Under the pieces are notes generated by a model. That model did no database searches. It had not been told where the DNA came from and was given only the letters and a program-made list of their open reading frames with translations. Shown piece by piece: positions 5,955 to 6,330 of a stretch of DNA of 6,330 bases (positions within the stretch are counted from its first letter, which is position 1; every line of letters begins with the position of its first letter). The stretch is from an uncultured Solirubrobacterales bacterium. Lineage in GTDB: Bacteria > Actinomycetota > Thermoleophilia > Solirubrobacterales > Solirubrobacteraceae. The stretch lies in the NCBI GenBank assembly GCA_903959665.1, contig CAJBXY010000284.1, forward strand, positions 1 to 6,330. Direction: 5' to 3'. The position numbers were made by a program, and so were the translations under genes.

Positions 5955-6330
5955 TGGCCTCTTCTTCCAGCTCGGCCTTGGCCGCTTCGTCTTCAACCTC
6001 TTCGGCCTCGGCGAGCTCCTCAGTCGCCTCGTCCTCAGCGGCCTCGTCCTCAGCTTCGATCTTCTCTTCCTCAGCCTCTTCAGCTACCTCCTCGGCCTCG
6101 CCGGCGGCGTCCTCAGCATCGAGGAGCGCATCGTCATCGCCGGCTTCTTCGCCGGCTTCTTCGCCGGCCTGCGCTTCGGCAGCGGCTGCTGCTTGGGCGG
6201 CGGCGGCCTCTGCGGCCTCAGCCTCTGCGGCGGCGGCGGCCGCGGCGATCGCCTGCGCTTCGGCAACGACAGCTTCAATCTCACCGACGCGATCGGCCAG
6301 CTCGGCGGCCGGAACCTCAGGATCTGCGAA
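5944..6330 (-). CDS. Ala/Glu-rich acidic C-terminal tail, probably of NusA (partial)
   Basis: An uninterrupted frame enters at base 6330 and stops at TAA 5946-5944, giving 128 C-terminal residues. It starts FADPEVPAAELADRVGEIEA, continues as an Ala/Glu/Gln stretch likely to be helical, then becomes dominated by Glu, Asp and Ala and ends EEASGQ. No Cys, His, Met, Trp or Tyr is visible. The ORF has no recognisable domain, so its name rests on position: the gene before infB is normally nusA (or a short ylxR), and NusA proteins often carry acidic extensions after their KH domains. A tail of another protein is possible. A real coding frame is supported by strong Ala/Glu codon bias, by in-frame repeats whose lengths are multiples of three, and by the tight overlap with the infB start. 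NusA itself regulates RNA polymerase pausing, termination and antitermination. Confidence 0.6.
   Translation of the reverse strand, partial: FADPEVPAAELADRVGEIEAVVAEAQAIAAAAAAAEAEAAEAAAAQAAAAAEAQAGEEAGEEAGDDDALLDAEDAAGEAEEVAEEAEEEKIEAEDEAAEDEATEELAEAEEVEDEAAKAELEEEASGQ
5958..5968 (-). promoter_or_regulatory. Probable ribosome binding site for infB
   Basis: On the minus strand the purine run GGAAGAAGAGG ends three bases before GTG 5954. It lies within the last codons of the preceding gene. The spacing is short, but the GTG plus this run, together with the conserved IF2 N-terminus, fixes the start better than the TTG at 5996, which has its AGAGG directly adjacent with no spacer. Confidence 0.45.
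6026..6054. repeat. 15-base tandem repeat, two copies, in the acidic tail gene
   Basis: The plus-strand unit GCCTCGTCCTCAGCG at 6026-6040 is followed by a copy lacking only the last base at 6041-6054. It encodes a repeated AEDEA-type pentapeptide in the acidic tail and keeps the frame. Confidence 0.75.
6137..6169. repeat. 12-base tandem repeat, about 2.7 copies, in the acidic tail gene
   Basis: The plus-strand unit TCGCCGGCTTCT occurs at 6137-6148 and 6149-6160, with a partial third copy at 6161-6169. On the coding (minus) strand it gives the repeated tetrapeptide AGEE. Being a multiple of three, the unit can expand or contract without breaking the frame. Confidence 0.8.

Noticed and set aside
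5955..5996. TTG at 5996 as the infB start
   Set aside because: It would add 14 basic residues not seen in IF2; the family N-terminus begins at the GTG at 5954, which also has the better-placed purine run.
6137..6169. Short tandem repeats considered as a CRISPR array or regulatory repeat
   Set aside because: Units are 12 bases with no spacers and lie in frame within a coding region, so they are low-complexity protein repeats.
6084..6284. Minus-strand frame rich in Arg and Pro inside the acidic tail region
   Set aside because: It is the frame-shifted reading of the Ala/Glu repeats; the Ala/Glu frame is open to the window edge and joins infB by a tidy overlap.

Overview
The window is one strand of housekeeping genes. 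Every gene I can support lies on the minus strand, so transcription runs from base 6330 towards base 1. The order is: acidic C-terminal tail of a probable NusA (partial) - infB - rbfA - nrnA (DHH/DHHA1 phosphoesterase) - truB - ribF - rpsO (partial at base 1). This is the widespread bacterial nusA/infB cluster that serves translation initiation, ribosome maturation, RNA turnover and tRNA modification, with the flavin cofactor gene ribF and ribosomal protein gene rpsO at its distal end.

Spacing is that of a single operon: an 11-base overlap (tail ORF/infB), 34 bases (infB/rbfA), a TGATG 1-base overlap (rbfA/nrnA), 7 bases (nrnA/truB), an ATGA 4-base overlap (truB/ribF) and 30 bases (ribF/rpsO). 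I see no convincing promoter, terminator, RNA gene, mobile element or CRISPR array, and no gene-free stretch over 35 bases.

The DNA is GC-rich. A bacterial IF2 with a long Pro/Ala/Lys/Arg linker, a TruB with an actinobacterial-style C-terminal domain, and a RibF with a shortened N-terminal helix region suggest a deep-branching actinomycetote, perhaps of the Thermoleophilia/Solirubrobacterales kind. That placement is an inference from remembered sequence character, not a database result.

IF2 brings initiator tRNA to the 30S subunit, RbfA matures the 16S 5' region, S15 nucleates the 30S platform, TruB makes tRNA pseudouridine 55, NrnA clears nanoRNAs and pAp, and RibF makes FMN and FAD. I found no sign of a novel system. 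The points worth a second look are modest: a low-complexity acidic tail with in-frame DNA repeats, a shortened RibF nucleotidyltransferase domain, two substituted histidines in S15, the apparent absence of ylxR and ylxP, and two leaders without a Shine-Dalgarno sequence.
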